A DNA stretch of 64,000 bases from Microplitis mediator (lineage: Eukaryota; Arthropoda; Insecta; Hymenoptera; Braconidae): NCBI RefSeq assembly GCF_029852145.1, contig NC_079973.1, positions 18,742,422-18,806,421 on the forward strand, written 5' to 3'. A program made the translations under genes and the position numbers. Every line of letters begins with the position of its first letter. Position 1 is the stretch's first letter. Positions 62,225 to 64,000 of the stretch are shown here, in pieces. The notes beneath the pieces were generated by a model. The model was not told the origin of the DNA, did no database searches, and saw only the letters and a list, made by a program, of their open reading frames with translations.

Positions 62225-63025
62225 ATCTACACGGGGAAATTATTCTTGCTTGAAATGCTATGGTGTCATAGTAATGCCGGACCGTGTTGCCCATTTGTCG
62301 GAAATTGAAATGAACACTACATGTACCAATTACACGATGGTCACAAATTACTATAACCATTGGAAATTTTAGTATGGTCATTAGGGTGATCCAAAAAATG
62401 ACAAATTTTTTTTTTTCTCGGAAACAGGTTCAAATGTTTCATTTAGATAAAAAAAGACGTCTGTAAAAATTAGAACTCTTAATATTAACATTAAGAGGTT
62501 CCTCATCGCACTTTTCTATTTCCCATAAGAATAACATGGAAAAAAATTTTTTTACGTCTTCTGATTTTTATAAGTAGCTAACGATGCGTCATAGGAATAA
62601 TTGGGAGGCATATTGTTGCAGGTAATTGAATGCTCTACAAAAAAAGTTTCTTATCATTTTTTGATAAATCTATTTGTTCAAAAGTTATTTAAGATTAAAA
62701 TCAAATTCATATTAAATTTTGAGATCTTTTCACTTTTTCGGCGCAACTATCAGACCTATTACAAAATATCATTGAACCTTTTTTGTAGACAATTTTATTC
62801 CTTAGAAGTTATTTCTAATAAAGTTTTTTCGAATTCGGCATTGTTTTCTAGTTTTTTTTTATTTTAATGTCAAGCTCTCAAAATCTATCAGAAGACTATT
62901 TTTTTTATGACCCTAATGGTCATAGTATGTGTTTATTTCAATTTCCGATAGGTGGGCAACATGGTCCGACATTGCTTTAACACTATAGCATTTCAATCAA
63001 GAATAATTTCTCCACGTATCTATAT
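62225..63025. repeat. Inverted repeat with a TTAGGGT element at its centre
   Basis: The outer left part with GAAATGCTATGGTGTCATAG and CCGGACCGTGTTGCCCATTT is inverse to the right part with AAATGGGCAACATGGTCC-type sequence (62945-63010). Between them, 62379-62922 begins ATTAGGGTGATCC and ends GACCCTAATGG, the border style of fold-back D. Confidence 0.6.
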
Positions 63026-63161
63026 ATAAATATACAGCAGTTCATAAAAATGGTCAATAAGAAAATATAACAATCGAAATAAAATGAGAATATCTCGTTG
63101 ACTTAATATTTATTATTTATTATCATAATTTTTCTAAATAAAGTTATCCATTTTTGAAATC

Positions 63162-63674
63162 CTAATAATATATCAAATGCATCCACTTCATTTGAAATGT
63201 ATGAGAGGTTTTCGTGTCTATAGCTTTCATGTTCACCCTAAATTTATCAATTATTAAAGAGCATTGCCCATTAAAACTATCAATGACATATATTACACAT
63301 AAATGTGGTAACATATTTGATGCGCAGTCGATGAGTGTATTCTGTATATCGTATGAGGGAGTAACATGTGACGTGCTCGGTACAGAGAGATACAGATATA
63401 CGGTCTTTGGTCTATTATTACATACATTGAAGACACAGTGACTTGGCCGATGGCTTGTATTGATAGATATATATAGAGATGCAACATTAAATTTATGTGT
63501 ATAAAGTTGTAGAGGTGTTTGTGAAGAGATAGAAACGAAGAAAGAGGGAATAACATTTACGTGATGCGAAAACGGAGCAGAAGCAAAACCGGACCGTATC
63601 ATTACCACCGTAAAATTATGCGATAGAGAGCAGTGTGTATATGCAGACTGAGTATATATTCCCTCATCAATCAT
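63162..63674 (-). CDS. Hypothetical ORF, 170 codons, doubtful
   Basis: The longest uninterrupted ATG-started frame in the window, beginning MIDEGIYTQSAYTHCSLSHN. It is rich in H, S, Y and C with no recognisable domain, signal peptide or repeats. Frames on the other strand and in a second minus-strand frame are also long, as expected for locally stop-poor DNA. I consider a chance ORF more likely than a gene. Confidence 0.15.
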   Translation of the reverse strand: MIDEGIYTQSAYTHCSLSHNFTVVMIRSGFASAPFSHHVNVIPSFFVSISSQTPLQLYTHKFNVASLYISINTSHRPSHCVFNVCNNRPKTVYLYLSVPSTSHVTPSYDIQNTLIDCASNMLPHLCVIYVIDSFNGQCSLIIDKFRVNMKAIDTKTSHTFQMKWMHLIYY

Positions 63675-64000
63675 TTCTGCAAATTCCGGGCTGACTGCAC
63701 GTAGTATCGGGACATCATGGTACCAGCAATCATTTATTCTAACGTATATATGCTACACATAGTACAAATCAAATGACAGTATCCAGAGCGAGTAGAGCAG
63801 CCAACATATGCAAACGTATATTTTAACATTGCATACAAACTGTCAACAGAATAGGATATCGATAAGTCTGTAATTAAATTCCATTTCTGTATTATTCATC
63901 CAAAGCCTTCAATTCAAAATATTTTTATCTATAGTATATACATTCATCTATGTTGTGAGTGCGCATTCAAATTACTACTAACGATGCATCATAAAAATTT

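Noticed and set aside
63162..63674. 170-residue frame as a confident gene
   Set aside because: No domain, no supporting splice or promoter signals, and overlapping long frames in other phases; kept only as a low-confidence entry.

Overview
The window looks like a gene-poor, repeat-dense, AT-rich piece of an animal nuclear genome, most likely an insect. A parasitoid-wasp-type hymenopteran would fit, but that is only an impression. The reasons are intron-split genes with insect-like protein sequence, short introns beside long repeat-filled ones, and dense small inverted-repeat transposons, long microsatellites and fold-back elements. No prokaryotic features are present.

Only two host genes can be supported. 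(1) OLA1, the Obg-like ATPase 1, is on the minus strand at about 1538-7689. Six exons give the first 242 codons with consistent splice phases; the 3' exons lie off the left edge. Its first intron can be read as a rare AT-AC intron or as a nested GT-AG intron, and both keep the frame. (2) A divergent small-conductance Ca2+-activated K+ channel (KCNN/SK-like) is on the plus strand. I find an S2-S4 exon (43897-44153), the 3' part of an S5 exon (45670-45731) and the pore exon with the GYGD filter (50497-50632). The N-terminal and calmodulin-binding exons were not found. The S5 exon fragment directly abuts a transposon end, and the pore exon lies between two large transposons, so the gene may be damaged or may use transposon-derived splice sites.

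Layout: 1-7700 OLA1 with intronic MITEs (one nested three deep); 8.65-9.2 kb a GC-rich unique island; 10.6-12.1 kb a TIR element and a LINE 3' fragment; 12.7-18.8 kb several MITEs and a 1.3 kb G-rich TIR element; 18.9-25.5 kb mostly unique DNA without a recognised gene; 25.6-31.6 kb MITEs, a 1.3 kb palindrome and a low-complexity TIR element; 31.6-37.8 kb a CACTA-like transposon whose transposase ORF is split by nested insertions; 38-43.5 kb fold-back elements, an LTR with leader and a near-perfect palindrome; 43.9-50.6 kb the channel exons and repeat-filled introns; 50.6-55.4 kb a long fold-back and related repeats; 55.4-64 kb mostly AT-rich DNA with two MITE-like elements and one nested inverted repeat.

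The most coherent picture beyond the genes is a transposon community. Many otherwise unrelated elements start with TA then CAC followed by an A-rich run, with the inverse at the other end. Several insertions can be checked inside this window against an uninterrupted copy or against the opposite arm of a palindrome. All calls are from reading the sequence; no database search was run.
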